A stretch of 7,462 bases of DNA from an uncultured Bacteroidota bacterium (GTDB lineage Bacteria > Bacteroidota > Bacteroidia > Chitinophagales > Chitinophagaceae): contig CAIWHI010000203.1 in assembly GCA_903912435.1 (NCBI GenBank), forward strand, positions 1 to 7,462. The letters run 5' to 3'. Position numbers and translations under genes: made by a program. The notes beneath the pieces were generated by a model. That model saw only the letters and a list, made by a program, of their open reading frames with translations. It ran no database searches and was not told where the DNA came from. Within the stretch, counting starts at the first letter, position 1. Each line of letters begins with the position of its first letter. Below are positions 1 to 5,982 of this stretch, in pieces.

Positions 1-1288
1 CCATGGTATACACCTTGGTGAATAAGGTGCTGTCCTCACCCATATTGAAGTAGTAGATATCATCATCACCCATGCCACCGGTGCGGTTAGAGGCAAAATA
101 ACCTGTGCGGCCACCCTTGAGTACCACAATCCCAAAGTCGTCGTAAGACGAATTGATAGGCTGTTTCATGGGTTTGGCCTTTTCCAATACTCCTTTTTTC
201 TTAAGGGCTACACATATATCCAGCCCACCAAATCCCTGGTAACCATCAGATGAAAAGTAAAAATTACCCTCTGCATCCTCATAGGGAGATCGCTCTCGGC
301 CAAAAGTGTTTACCTTAGGCCCCATATTTATGGGTTTTCCCCAGCCTAGCCTGCTGCGTTGGCAATACCAGATATCAGTTTCTCCATAGCCACCCTTGCG
401 ATTGGATACAAAATACAGTCGCTGCCCATCACGTGAGATGAATGGGTCGGTAACCGAAAAGGAATCATTATCCAGATAAAAAGGTTCGATATGCTGCCAC
501 TCGCCATCTTCCCTGGTGGCTGAGTACAGTTTTATCTGCTCCACGCCCAGCGTCCATTTTTCCTGCCCCCTAAGGCCACGCTCCACCCTTGCAAAAAACA
601 CGGTATCGTATGTACCCGAAAAACATGCCGGTCCATCGTGGTATTTCTGGTTCACGATTTCGGGCATGGGTGCAACATCCGTAAAGGATGAATCAGAACT
701 CGATTTTTTGGCATAAAACAGGTTAAAGTAGTAGGAGCCCGAATGGTAGTCAATCTTATTGTGCTTGCTCACTCCTCGGGACGAGGTAAACACAACACCA
801 TCGCGGTAGGGTACAGGGGCAAAATCGGCATATTTACTATTCAGGCTGGTTACAGGGCTTACTACCACGGGCAGGTCGTGCTTATGGTCTTCAACCGCCA
901 GGTCGCAGGCATCGCTAAAGTACTTAGTGCGCTTGTCGGCAGGTGCCATGGCCTTAAATTTATTAAAAGCGGCCTTGGCATCTTCATAATTACCCGATAT
1001 TCGGAGCAGCTGTCCGTATTCAAAGTAAAATTCAGGCTCAGCAAACTTCCCCGAATCATTTACCCTGTCATAGTTTAACAATGCCTTGGTGAAATCATTC
1101 ATTTTCAGGTAGCATTGCCCCAGTCTGTAGTAGAGGGCCACTGTAGGGTTTTTCTGGGCTTCCTTTTCATAAAGCTGGGCAGCACGGTAGTAATCCCAGT
1201 TCTCAAAATAGCGGTCGGCTTTTTTGGTTCCTGCAGATGCCACAGTGCTTATCATTATGGCCAGTAAGAAAAAGAATAATACTCTCAT
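1..1288 (-). CDS. TPR/PD40-propeller envelope protein of the PorE/OmpA type (3' end beyond window)
   Basis: I read this gene directly by translating the minus strand from the ATG at 1288; it stays open to the window edge, giving 429 residues without a stop. Residues 1-19 form a signal peptide (hydrophobic LFFFLLAIMI stretch, ASA before G20). Residues about 24-117 contain three TPR-like helical pairs (for example YYRLGQCYLKMNDFTKAL). Residues about 150-414 contain five PD40/WD40-like blades, with typical signatures ISRDGQRLYFVSNRKGGYGETDIW (split here as ISRDGQRLYF and SNRKGGYGETDIW), YFSSDGYQGFGGLDI and YFASNRTGGMGDDDIYYF. In PorE-type proteins this order is followed by a carboxypeptidase-regulatory-like domain and a C-terminal OmpA peptidoglycan-binding domain; those would lie outside the window and are inferred. 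The family works in the periplasm with T9SS outer-membrane components. The start is only 5 bases after the PorP-like stop, so co-transcription is very likely. The start lacks a strong Shine-Dalgarno. Whether it is the housekeeping PorE or a paralogue dedicated to this cluster cannot be told; the paralogue is more likely from context. Confidence 0.9.
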   Translation of the reverse strand, partial: MRVLFFFLLAIMISTVASAGTKKADRYFENWDYYRAAQLYEKEAQKNPTVALYYRLGQCYLKMNDFTKALLNYDRVNDSGKFAEPEFYFEYGQLLRISGNYEDAKAAFNKFKAMAPADKRTKYFSDACDLAVEDHKHDLPVVVSPVTSLNSKYADFAPVPYRDGVVFTSSRGVSKHNKIDYHSGSYYFNLFYAKKSSSDSSFTDVAPMPEIVNQKYHDGPACFSGTYDTVFFARVERGLRGQEKWTLGVEQIKLYSATREDGEWQHIEPFYLDNDSFSVTDPFISRDGQRLYFVSNRKGGYGETDIWYCQRSRLGWGKPINMGPKVNTFGRERSPYEDAEGNFYFSSDGYQGFGGLDICVALKKKGVLEKAKPMKQPINSSYDDFGIVVLKGGRTGYFASNRTGGMGDDDIYYFNMGEDSTLFTKVYTM

Positions 1289-1293
1289 TGTTT

Positions 1294-2241
1294 TTAAAAA
1301 TATCTTGGGTTCTCCAACCTGGTAAGATGCCTGCTGACATCCCATCCCAACATTATTTCGTGTGTACCACCATTATATATTGAGCTTTGATTGAGGTAGT
1401 AATCGTATGAATAACCTATTCTGTAATCGCGCAGGAATTCTAGTTCCAGTATGCCTACCAAAATATTATCAGTCCCGGTTACGTTTATCCTTTTACTGCT
1501 GCGCAAGCCCAGGCCTGCAAAGAATTTATCATGAAAAATAAAACAACCATCAAGCTCACCTACTAGCGGAGCAGAAGCCACATACTTAAACTGTGCTGTG
1601 GGCCTAAAACTAACTGCATCACTAATGCCCTTTACAAAACCAGCGGTGAAATAGTAGTTGCGATAATATTTAGCCGAGTGACTACCCGCCGCATCATTTA
1701 TCCTGAAATTTGATTGCAGCAGATGAGTCATTGAAGCCCCAAGGAATAGATTGGATTTGTATAGGTATACCCCAAAATCGGCATCAGGAACCAGGGCTGA
1801 TGAATTTGTGGTGCTGAAAGCCTTATCGTACTGGTTATTGATATGTATCTCACTACCCGACAAGCTCAACCCCGCCAGCGAGCCCGTAATACCAAAGGAT
1901 ATATGTGTATTAGGGTTTACCAATATCCGGTAGGCATAGGTAGCAGACAGGCCTGTAGTTTTCACCGGGCCCGCCACATCATTATACAATTGCAGTCCCA
2001 GGCCGGTATTTGTTTTTGGCAAGGCCATATGCACCCCCAGCGATTGGGTAGTAGGCGCACCATCCATACCCACCCACTGGTTGCGGGTGATGAGTGTACC
2101 CGAAAAATAGTCGCGGGTACCTGCATAAGCTGGATTGATATTCAATAGGTTGAAAAAATATTGCGAGAATGCAGGCTCCTGCTGCGCCATAGCACTGCCG
2201 GTTAGTAATAACAATAATGGTATCAATATTCCCTTTCTCAT
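1294..2241 (-). CDS. PorP/SprF-family type IX secretion outer-membrane protein
   Basis: A complete 315-residue protein, usual length for the family. Residues 1-19 are a signal peptide (LLLLLTGSAMA, cleavage before QQ). The mature N-terminus carries the family hallmark QEPAFSQYFFNLLNINPAYAG and RNQWVGMDGAPTT (residues about 20-65), and the C-terminus carries the other hallmark, YSYDYYL...GGTHEIMLGW, ending in an aromatic residue (F315) as beta-barrel proteins do. Alternating hydrophobic/polar segments through the body fit a 14-strand-like outer-membrane barrel. Known members: PorP of Porphyromonas gingivalis is a T9SS component, and SprF of Flavobacterium johnsoniae is needed to deliver the adhesin SprB, a type B cargo. 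Here the gene sits 36 bases after the stop of a type B cargo gene and 5 bases before a TPR/PD40 protein gene, so I infer that it is the dedicated partner of that cargo. The ATG at 2241 is preceded by an A-rich GAAAAAAT stretch rather than a Shine-Dalgarno, common in Bacteroidota. Confidence 0.93.
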   Translation of the reverse strand: MRKGILIPLLLLLTGSAMAQQEPAFSQYFFNLLNINPAYAGTRDYFSGTLITRNQWVGMDGAPTTQSLGVHMALPKTNTGLGLQLYNDVAGPVKTTGLSATYAYRILVNPNTHISFGITGSLAGLSLSGSEIHINNQYDKAFSTTNSSALVPDADFGVYLYKSNLFLGASMTHLLQSNFRINDAAGSHSAKYYRNYYFTAGFVKGISDAVSFRPTAQFKYVASAPLVGELDGCFIFHDKFFAGLGLRSSKRINVTGTDNILVGILELEFLRDYRIGYSYDYYLNQSSIYNGGTHEIMLGWDVSRHLTRLENPRYF

Positions 2242-2277
2242 ATTTTTTCAATTCAGGCCATAAAGCCCTAACATCAA

Positions 2278-2538
2278 TTATCTCTTTATAAGCACCCATC
2301 CGTGCTTTTCTTCATTGCTATAGGTAATTGAGTAATAATAGGTGCCATCGGGCAATTCATTGCCACTCTGGTTTTTACCAGCAAATACATTTACCTTGTT
2401 GTCATAATTTGTAGTGCTCCACACCTCACTTCCCCAGCGGTTCAAAATTGTTACCTTATTATCGGGGAAGAAATTAAGCACAGGTATTTCCCACACATCA
2501 TTTACCCCATCGCCATTAGGTGAAAAACCATTGAAATA
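2278..2538 (-). other. Type B T9SS C-terminal sorting domain of the adhesin
   Basis: Residues about 1027-1112 of the adhesin. Landmarks are YFNGFSPNGDGVNDVWEI, VTILNRWGSEVW, AGKNQSGNELPDGTYYYSITY and a final basic KR. This is the gliding-motility-associated C-terminal domain (CHU_C family), the type B signal also found on SprB. From work on Flavobacterium johnsoniae, type B cargo generally needs a co-encoded SprF-like protein, which is present here directly downstream. Confidence 0.92.
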
Positions 2539-5500
2539 TTCCGGCTCTTTCACTGTGATTAATAAGGTATTGGTGCGGCTGCAACCTGTTGAAGCCACAG
2601 TTTCGGTTAATGAATAGGTTGTTGTAGCATGTGGGGTAATAGTAGGCTGTGCATCGGTAGGATTAACCACACCTGCGCCGGGTTGCCATAGATAATTATT
2701 CCCTGCCACGGCTGCTGCTCCTACCACTATACTTGCTTTGGGAGGTATTACCATATCAGGGCCGGTAGTGGCTGTTGGGCTGATTTTTACTGTTATTTCA
2801 ACACTATTGGTATCTGTACATCTACCATCAAATTCGGTAAGGGTATAAGTAATAGTAGTCTCGGGAGTGGCACGGGTTATGGAGGTATTTACACTGCTCA
2901 AACCAATAGAAGGGCTCCAGGTATAGGTATTACCATTCGTATTTGCCCCACCCAAAACCAGAGTATCACCGGCGCATATGGTAGTATCGGCACCTACTAT
3001 GGCAGGTGGTGAGGGTAAAACGGTAATCAGAACGCTATCATTCGCAGCACAGCCGGTTGCAATAATAGTAGCAGTAACTACGTAGGTAGTGGTGATTGAA
3101 GGTGTGGCCTGTGGCTGTGCTGTTGTAGCGCTGCTCAACATGAAATTAGGCGCCCATGAATAAGAATAGCCACCAGTAGCCGCACTACCCAGGGTTACAG
3201 TTGTCTTATTGCAAATGGTAGTATCCCTGCCAGCATTAGCCACCGGTACAGGATTCACAGTAATCTTTAGGGTATCGGTATTGTGGCAACCGGTTATCAA
3301 ATTGGTATCAAGCAATATATAAGTGGTAGTAAGGGTAGGTGAGGCTATCGGCTTGGCAATATGTATACTATCCAACCCCACAGATGGTGACCAGTAATAA
3401 ACTGTACTATCCTCACGCGTATCTCCAATCTGTATAGCTGAGCCTATGCATAATGGCCTGTCTGGCCCAAGGTTCGATTTGGGCAGGGGATTAACAGTAA
3501 CAACTATGGTATCCGAATTATGACATCCTGTAGCCAATATGGTATCTATGAGCACATAAGTAGTAGTCGCCAAAGGGCTTGCCATAGGATTTGATATAGA
3601 AGCTCCACTAAGCCCTGATGAGGGCTTCCAGGTATAGGCATATCCCATACGTAGCGTATCACCTATCTTCACCGAATCTTTAAAGCAAATAGTTGTGTCC
3701 TGCCCGGCAAATGTAAGTGGTAGGGGATTGACTGTTACCAAAACAGAATCACGGTTGAAACAGCCTGTATACCTGAAGGTATCGAGCAATAGATAAGTAG
3801 TTGTAATTGTTGGACTTACAGTAGGGTTTGGCAGTGTATCATAATTTATTCCCAGTGATGGCTGCCATTTGTAATTGATACCCGGACGCGCTGTATCACC
3901 TATTATTACACTGTCTCCAAAACAAATGATTCTTTGTGGGCCTGCATCTACATATGGCACTGCTAATATATGTATAAAAACCTGGGCAGTATCGGCCTTG
4001 TTAGGATAGCCATTGTCCAAAAGCCTGTAAGTAATGGTATCGTCGCCCCAAAAATTGGGAGGAGGTGTGTACTTAATGTCGGGTCCCGCAACAAATGCAG
4101 TGCCATGATTAGGACCCCCTATGATAAAACTGGTAATCCTGTTGCCATCCGGGTCATGGTCATTGGCCTGAACATGCATCACAAAATCTGTAGTATTGGC
4201 GCAAAGGGTATCTGAATCATTAACGGCTATGGGAGGACGGTTGATAAAGGGCAAGAGGCAAATATCAATACCATCAACAGGCAAAGTGGCCGATGACCCC
4301 GAATAAGCCAGGGTCCCATTCATACCAAGTATCCTGCCACTAATATTTACACCATTACCTACCACACAATTGCCACTATAACTCAATATACTTCCCTTAA
4401 AAATACTATTTGCCCCCAGGCTTACATCACCTTTTACAAACCAAAAGATATTACTGGCCTTAGCCGAATTGATGAGTTTAATTAATGAATTGGGCCTCGT
4501 GGTAAGTGAGCCATTTACCTGTATAAAAAAAATTGCATAGGGATTGTTCTGCGCATCGAATATCAACGAATCGTGCAGTATAGTATTGGTGTCTAGTAAG
4601 TAAACATGCGGAGTTAGGAACATTCCATAGCCTAATAATGATGGGAAGCTAAGTATAATATTCGCGGCCATACTATCCTTATTGCCATAAATCCAAAGGT
4701 TATTTAGCGCTACCACTCCTGCGGCTGTTGCCGTATTATTATAATCTATTGTGCCAGTGATACCAGAGAAGTCTGGGGTAGGGTCGGTACCAATGCTGTC
4801 GGTGCCTATATTGCCACCAATGGCACGTGAGCCACCCGGATTGGTCAACTGACCCAGGCTCGTGAACAACTCGTAGCAGGCTATGCCACCAAGGTAGGGT
4901 GCCGTGGGACCCATCAATACATTATCATCGCAGCCAAGTGGCAGGAATACCTTAGTACTATCGGCAAAAATATTTCCATTGATAGTGAATGCCCTGCCAA
5001 TGAGCGTAGTTCGCTGACCCAGGGTAATAGCCCCATTGCAGAAGAAATTACCTTTAATAGAATCATCGGTAGCTGTAGTAAAAGTAGCACCCACCTGCCA
5101 AAAAACATTACAAGCCAAAGCACCATTAATGAGCTTTATCCTTGCATTTGGTAACACACTAAGTGCATTGCCCACCTGGATGATAAATACCGCCGACGCA
5201 TTGCCTCGGGCATTTAGATAAAGATTACCTGCAATAGCACCATTTGTTGCTATTCGATGTACGCCATGAATCAGGGTATCGCCTCGGCCAATAGTATCAC
5301 GCAAAGTATCAATAGCTGTTCGTGCCCTGATATCTAGGAAAGCCACTGTAGAGGCAGCAGAGCAATATACCGTGGCACTATCGGGAACGATTACATGCAG
5401 GTTGCCATTTACATTGCCATACCATGTGTTAATACCCGAATTTGTACCCACATCGCCAATAATATTACTAATATGCGCATTAGACACGTCCCCGGCACAG

Positions 5501-5616
5501 GTAAACAAGGCAAACTGAGCCGAACTACCTAAGGAAGGTGCTATCTGAGCATCCCCGGTAAAAGTGCTAAAAACAGCCAGCAGGAAAAATACTATTGTAG
5601 AATAAAATATCCTCAT
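2278..5616 (-). CDS. Secreted T9SS type B adhesin-like protein with two DUF3494 ice-binding-like domains and six 79-residue repeats
   Basis: 1112 residues. In order: signal peptide 1-23 (hydrophobic FFLLAVFSTF, cleavage near GDA/Q); DUF3494 domain 1 about 26-228; DUF3494 domain 2 about 238-446; a cadherin/Big_9-like domain about 459-551 opened by NRPPIAVNDS and containing QANDHDPDGN and YTPPPNFWGDDTITY; six Ig/PKD-like repeats 557-1023; and a type B (gliding-motility-associated, CHU_C/TIGR04131 style) sorting domain about 1027-1112 with FSPNGDGVND, ILNRWGSEVW and DGTYYYSITY. The sorting domain means export across the outer membrane by T9SS. Known DUF3494 members include ice-binding proteins, but many have no shown ice binding, so the ligand here is unknown. 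The layout (globular modules at the tip, stalk of repeats, surface-sorting end) suggests an extended cell-surface or released adhesin. It is the first gene of a three-gene operon with its probable PorP/SprF partner. ATG at 5616 is chosen because it opens the signal peptide; no Shine-Dalgarno is visible before it. No frameshift or internal stop. Confidence 0.93.
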   Translation of the reverse strand: MRIFYSTIVFFLLAVFSTFTGDAQIAPSLGSSAQFALFTCAGDVSNAHISNIIGDVGTNSGINTWYGNVNGNLHVIVPDSATVYCSAASTVAFLDIRARTAIDTLRDTIGRGDTLIHGVHRIATNGAIAGNLYLNARGNASAVFIIQVGNALSVLPNARIKLINGALACNVFWQVGATFTTATDDSIKGNFFCNGAITLGQRTTLIGRAFTINGNIFADSTKVFLPLGCDDNVLMGPTAPYLGGIACYELFTSLGQLTNPGGSRAIGGNIGTDSIGTDPTPDFSGITGTIDYNNTATAAGVVALNNLWIYGNKDSMAANIILSFPSLLGYGMFLTPHVYLLDTNTILHDSLIFDAQNNPYAIFFIQVNGSLTTRPNSLIKLINSAKASNIFWFVKGDVSLGANSIFKGSILSYSGNCVVGNGVNISGRILGMNGTLAYSGSSATLPVDGIDICLLPFINRPPIAVNDSDTLCANTTDFVMHVQANDHDPDGNRITSFIIGGPNHGTAFVAGPDIKYTPPPNFWGDDTITYRLLDNGYPNKADTAQVFIHILAVPYVDAGPQRIICFGDSVIIGDTARPGINYKWQPSLGINYDTLPNPTVSPTITTTYLLLDTFRYTGCFNRDSVLVTVNPLPLTFAGQDTTICFKDSVKIGDTLRMGYAYTWKPSSGLSGASISNPMASPLATTTYVLIDTILATGCHNSDTIVVTVNPLPKSNLGPDRPLCIGSAIQIGDTREDSTVYYWSPSVGLDSIHIAKPIASPTLTTTYILLDTNLITGCHNTDTLKITVNPVPVANAGRDTTICNKTTVTLGSAATGGYSYSWAPNFMLSSATTAQPQATPSITTTYVVTATIIATGCAANDSVLITVLPSPPAIVGADTTICAGDTLVLGGANTNGNTYTWSPSIGLSSVNTSITRATPETTITYTLTEFDGRCTDTNSVEITVKISPTATTGPDMVIPPKASIVVGAAAVAGNNYLWQPGAGVVNPTDAQPTITPHATTTYSLTETVASTGCSRTNTLLITVKEPEYFNGFSPNGDGVNDVWEIPVLNFFPDNKVTILNRWGSEVWSTTNYDNKVNVFAGKNQSGNELPDGTYYYSITYSNEEKHGWVLIKR
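2548..3948 (-). repeat. Six tandem Ig/PKD-like repeats, period 79 residues (237 bp)
   Basis: Units begin at residues 557, 636, 715, 794, 873 and 950 of the adhesin, each marked by a glycine in a xAG(P/Q/R/A)D-like opening (G559, G638, G717, G796, G875, G952). The spacing is 79, 79, 79, 79 and 77. Each unit has an opening TTIC-type cysteine, a G(D/S/G)(T/A) turn, a conserved tryptophan (Y-x-W: W585 region, W663 region, W742, W821, W900, W977), a P-x-(A/T)(S/T)P-x-x-TTTY strand and a closing TGC(H/A)N(S/T)D(T/S)...VTVNP strand. The two cysteines lie 54 residues apart in units 1-4 and 52 in unit 5, which fits an intradomain disulphide. Unit 6 has lost the first cysteine. Such repeats are common stalks in Bacteroidota surface proteins. 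Confidence 0.9.
4279..4905 (-). other. DUF3494 ice-binding-like domain 2 of the adhesin
   Basis: Residues about 238-446 of the adhesin. It repeats the same order as domain 1: YLGGIACYELFTSLGQLTN and IGGNIGTDSIGT at the start, then YAIFFIQVNGSLTT, IKLINSAKASNIFWFVKG, FKGSILSYSG and NISGRILGMNGTLAYSG. It has clearly diverged from domain 1 in sequence while keeping length and landmark order, so the duplication is not recent. No linker of note separates the two, which would place them as a head-to-tail pair at the distal end of the protein. Confidence 0.85.
4933..5541 (-). other. DUF3494 ice-binding-like domain 1 of the adhesin
   Basis: Residues about 26-228 of the adhesin. It begins with APSLGSSAQFALFTCAG and IIGDVGTNSG and later shows the family's core run: AVFIIQVGNALSV, IKLINGALACNVFWQVG, IKGNFFCNGAITLG and TLIGRAFTINGNI. 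These phrases are characteristic of the discontinuous beta-solenoid fold of DUF3494 proteins, in which one long helix packs against the solenoid. Four cysteines fall in the domain (C40, C85, C169, C193). The match is from memory of the family, not from a search. Confidence 0.87.
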
Positions 5617-5633
5617 GCAGTGATATTAAAGAC

Positions 5634-5650
5634 AATCCGCATTACGGATT
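5634..5650. promoter_or_regulatory. Palindrome in the predicted leader of the adhesin operon
   Basis: AATCCG, five bases CATTA, then CGGATT: perfect six-base arms. It lies 18 bases upstream of the adhesin start and downstream of the candidate -7 box, so on the minus strand it would be transcribed as a small hairpin in the leader. It could equally be a dimeric repressor site overlapping the start of transcription. Function is inferred from position only. Confidence 0.4.
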
Positions 5651-5662
5651 TTACTATTGGGT

Positions 5663-5671
5663 GCAAAGTTA
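5663..5671 (-). promoter_or_regulatory. Bacteroidota -7 promoter box for the adhesin operon
   Basis: Read on the minus strand this is TAACTTTGC, a full match to the Bacteroidota primary-sigma -7 consensus TAnnTTTG. It would place transcription start near 5656-5658 and give a leader of about 40 bases before the adhesin ATG. The -33 element (TTTG/TTG) is not evident at the usual distance; only a T-rich stretch is present. No other equally good box lies closer to the gene. Confidence 0.6.
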
Positions 5672-5762
5672 GGGATATTTCAGTTTGTTTGATAAAAATA
5701 AAATTTGGTGGTATCATCCACTGTTTGACTCAATTAGTCCTCATAGGCTCAATAAGTTTTGG

Positions 5763-5792
5763 TGCCTGAAAGATGTGCAGGATTTCAGGGCA
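5763..5792. repeat. Inverted repeat in the middle of the divergent intergenic region
   Basis: TGCCTGAAA at 5763-5771 faces TTTCAGGGCA at 5783-5792. The arms pair over nine bases with a single bulged G, around an 11-base spacer. No T-tract follows on either strand, so it is not a typical terminator. A binding site for a dimeric regulator acting on one or both flanking genes is possible, and the half-site GCCTGAAA recurs at 5918-5925 next to the plus-strand promoter candidate. Confidence 0.4.
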
Positions 5793-5943
5793 AATAAAAT
5801 TTCAACCAATCCAACCTGGATTTGACAAATTTAGTATGATGCTTTATCTTACTACAAACCAATTCTTCATTTTCCATTATTATTTCAGAATCTTTACAAA
5901 GCTATAAATTAGTTAAAGCCTGAAATGCCACTAATATACATGG

Positions 5944-5952
5944 TAACTTTAC
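5944..5952 (+). promoter_or_regulatory. Candidate -7 promoter box for the cytochrome gene
   Basis: TAACTTTAC matches TAnnTTTG except for A in place of the last G, and shares TAACTTT with the box that drives the opposite operon. It lies 31 bases before the ATG, leaving a short leader of about 20-25 bases that still includes the Shine-Dalgarno. An overlapping alternative is TACGTTTTG at 5950-5958. No convincing -33 element is seen. Confidence is modest. Confidence 0.4.
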
Positions 5953-5971
5953 GTTTTGAATCTGTGTAAAT

Positions 5972-5976
5972 AGGAG
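5972..5976 (+). promoter_or_regulatory. Shine-Dalgarno site of the cytochrome gene
   Basis: AGGAG followed by six bases and then the ATG at 5983. This fixes the start codon well. It stands out because the other starts visible here (5616, 2241, 1288) have only A-rich or nondescript leaders, as is usual in Bacteroidota. Confidence 0.65.
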
Positions 5977-5982
5977 AACGAA

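Larger units (their letters stand above)
5617..5982. other. Divergent intergenic region between the adhesin operon and the cytochrome gene
   Basis: No credible coding region: the longest reading frames are a couple of dozen codons without a ribosome-binding site. The region is more AT-rich than the genes. It holds outward-facing promoter candidates at each end (5663-5671 minus, 5944-5952 plus), a palindrome at 5634-5650, a bulged inverted repeat at 5763-5792 and five copies of TTTCAG/CTGAAA (5678-5683, 5766-5771, 5783-5788, 5883-5888, 5920-5925). The roughly 270 bases between the two promoters is more than two divergent core promoters need, so it could carry regulatory sites. Confidence 0.7.

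Noticed and set aside
743..1078. A 111-codon plus-strand reading frame opposite the TPR/PD40 protein gene
   Set aside because: It lies wholly antisense to a well-supported gene, has no domain that I recognise and no ribosome-binding site, and its composition follows the opposite-strand codons.
1843..2148. A 101-codon plus-strand frame opposite the PorP/SprF gene
   Set aside because: Antisense shadow of a gene with clear family hallmarks at both ends; the translated product is low in sense, rich in Arg/His/Gln.
2255..2268. Small inverted repeat (AGGC and GCCC(T)) between the adhesin and PorP genes, as a possible attenuator
   Set aside because: Only three to four base pairs can form and no T-tract follows, so nothing supports a terminator between the two genes.
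1982..2299. A 105-codon minus-strand frame overlapping the start of the PorP gene and the end of the adhesin gene
   Set aside because: It runs in a different frame over the PorP signal peptide and hallmark region; both flanking genes are complete without it.
2548..3948. The tandem repeats as a CRISPR array or DNA satellite
   Set aside because: The period is 237 bases, in frame, and conserved as protein landmarks with diverged DNA; it is a coding repeat.
4914..5126. A 70-codon minus-strand hydrophobic frame inside the adhesin gene
   Set aside because: Off-frame reading within the first DUF3494 domain; the Leu/Met-rich product follows from the frame shift and not from a membrane protein.
5822..5840. 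TTGACA followed by TATGAT, resembling a sigma-70 promoter
   Set aside because: The spacer is only 8 bases or less, far from the needed 16-18, and Bacteroidota primary sigma factors use a different consensus.
5836..5907. A short plus-strand frame of 23 codons (starts MMLYLTTNQF) in the intergenic region
   Set aside because: No ribosome-binding site, no promoter of quality and a length within what chance gives in AT-rich DNA.
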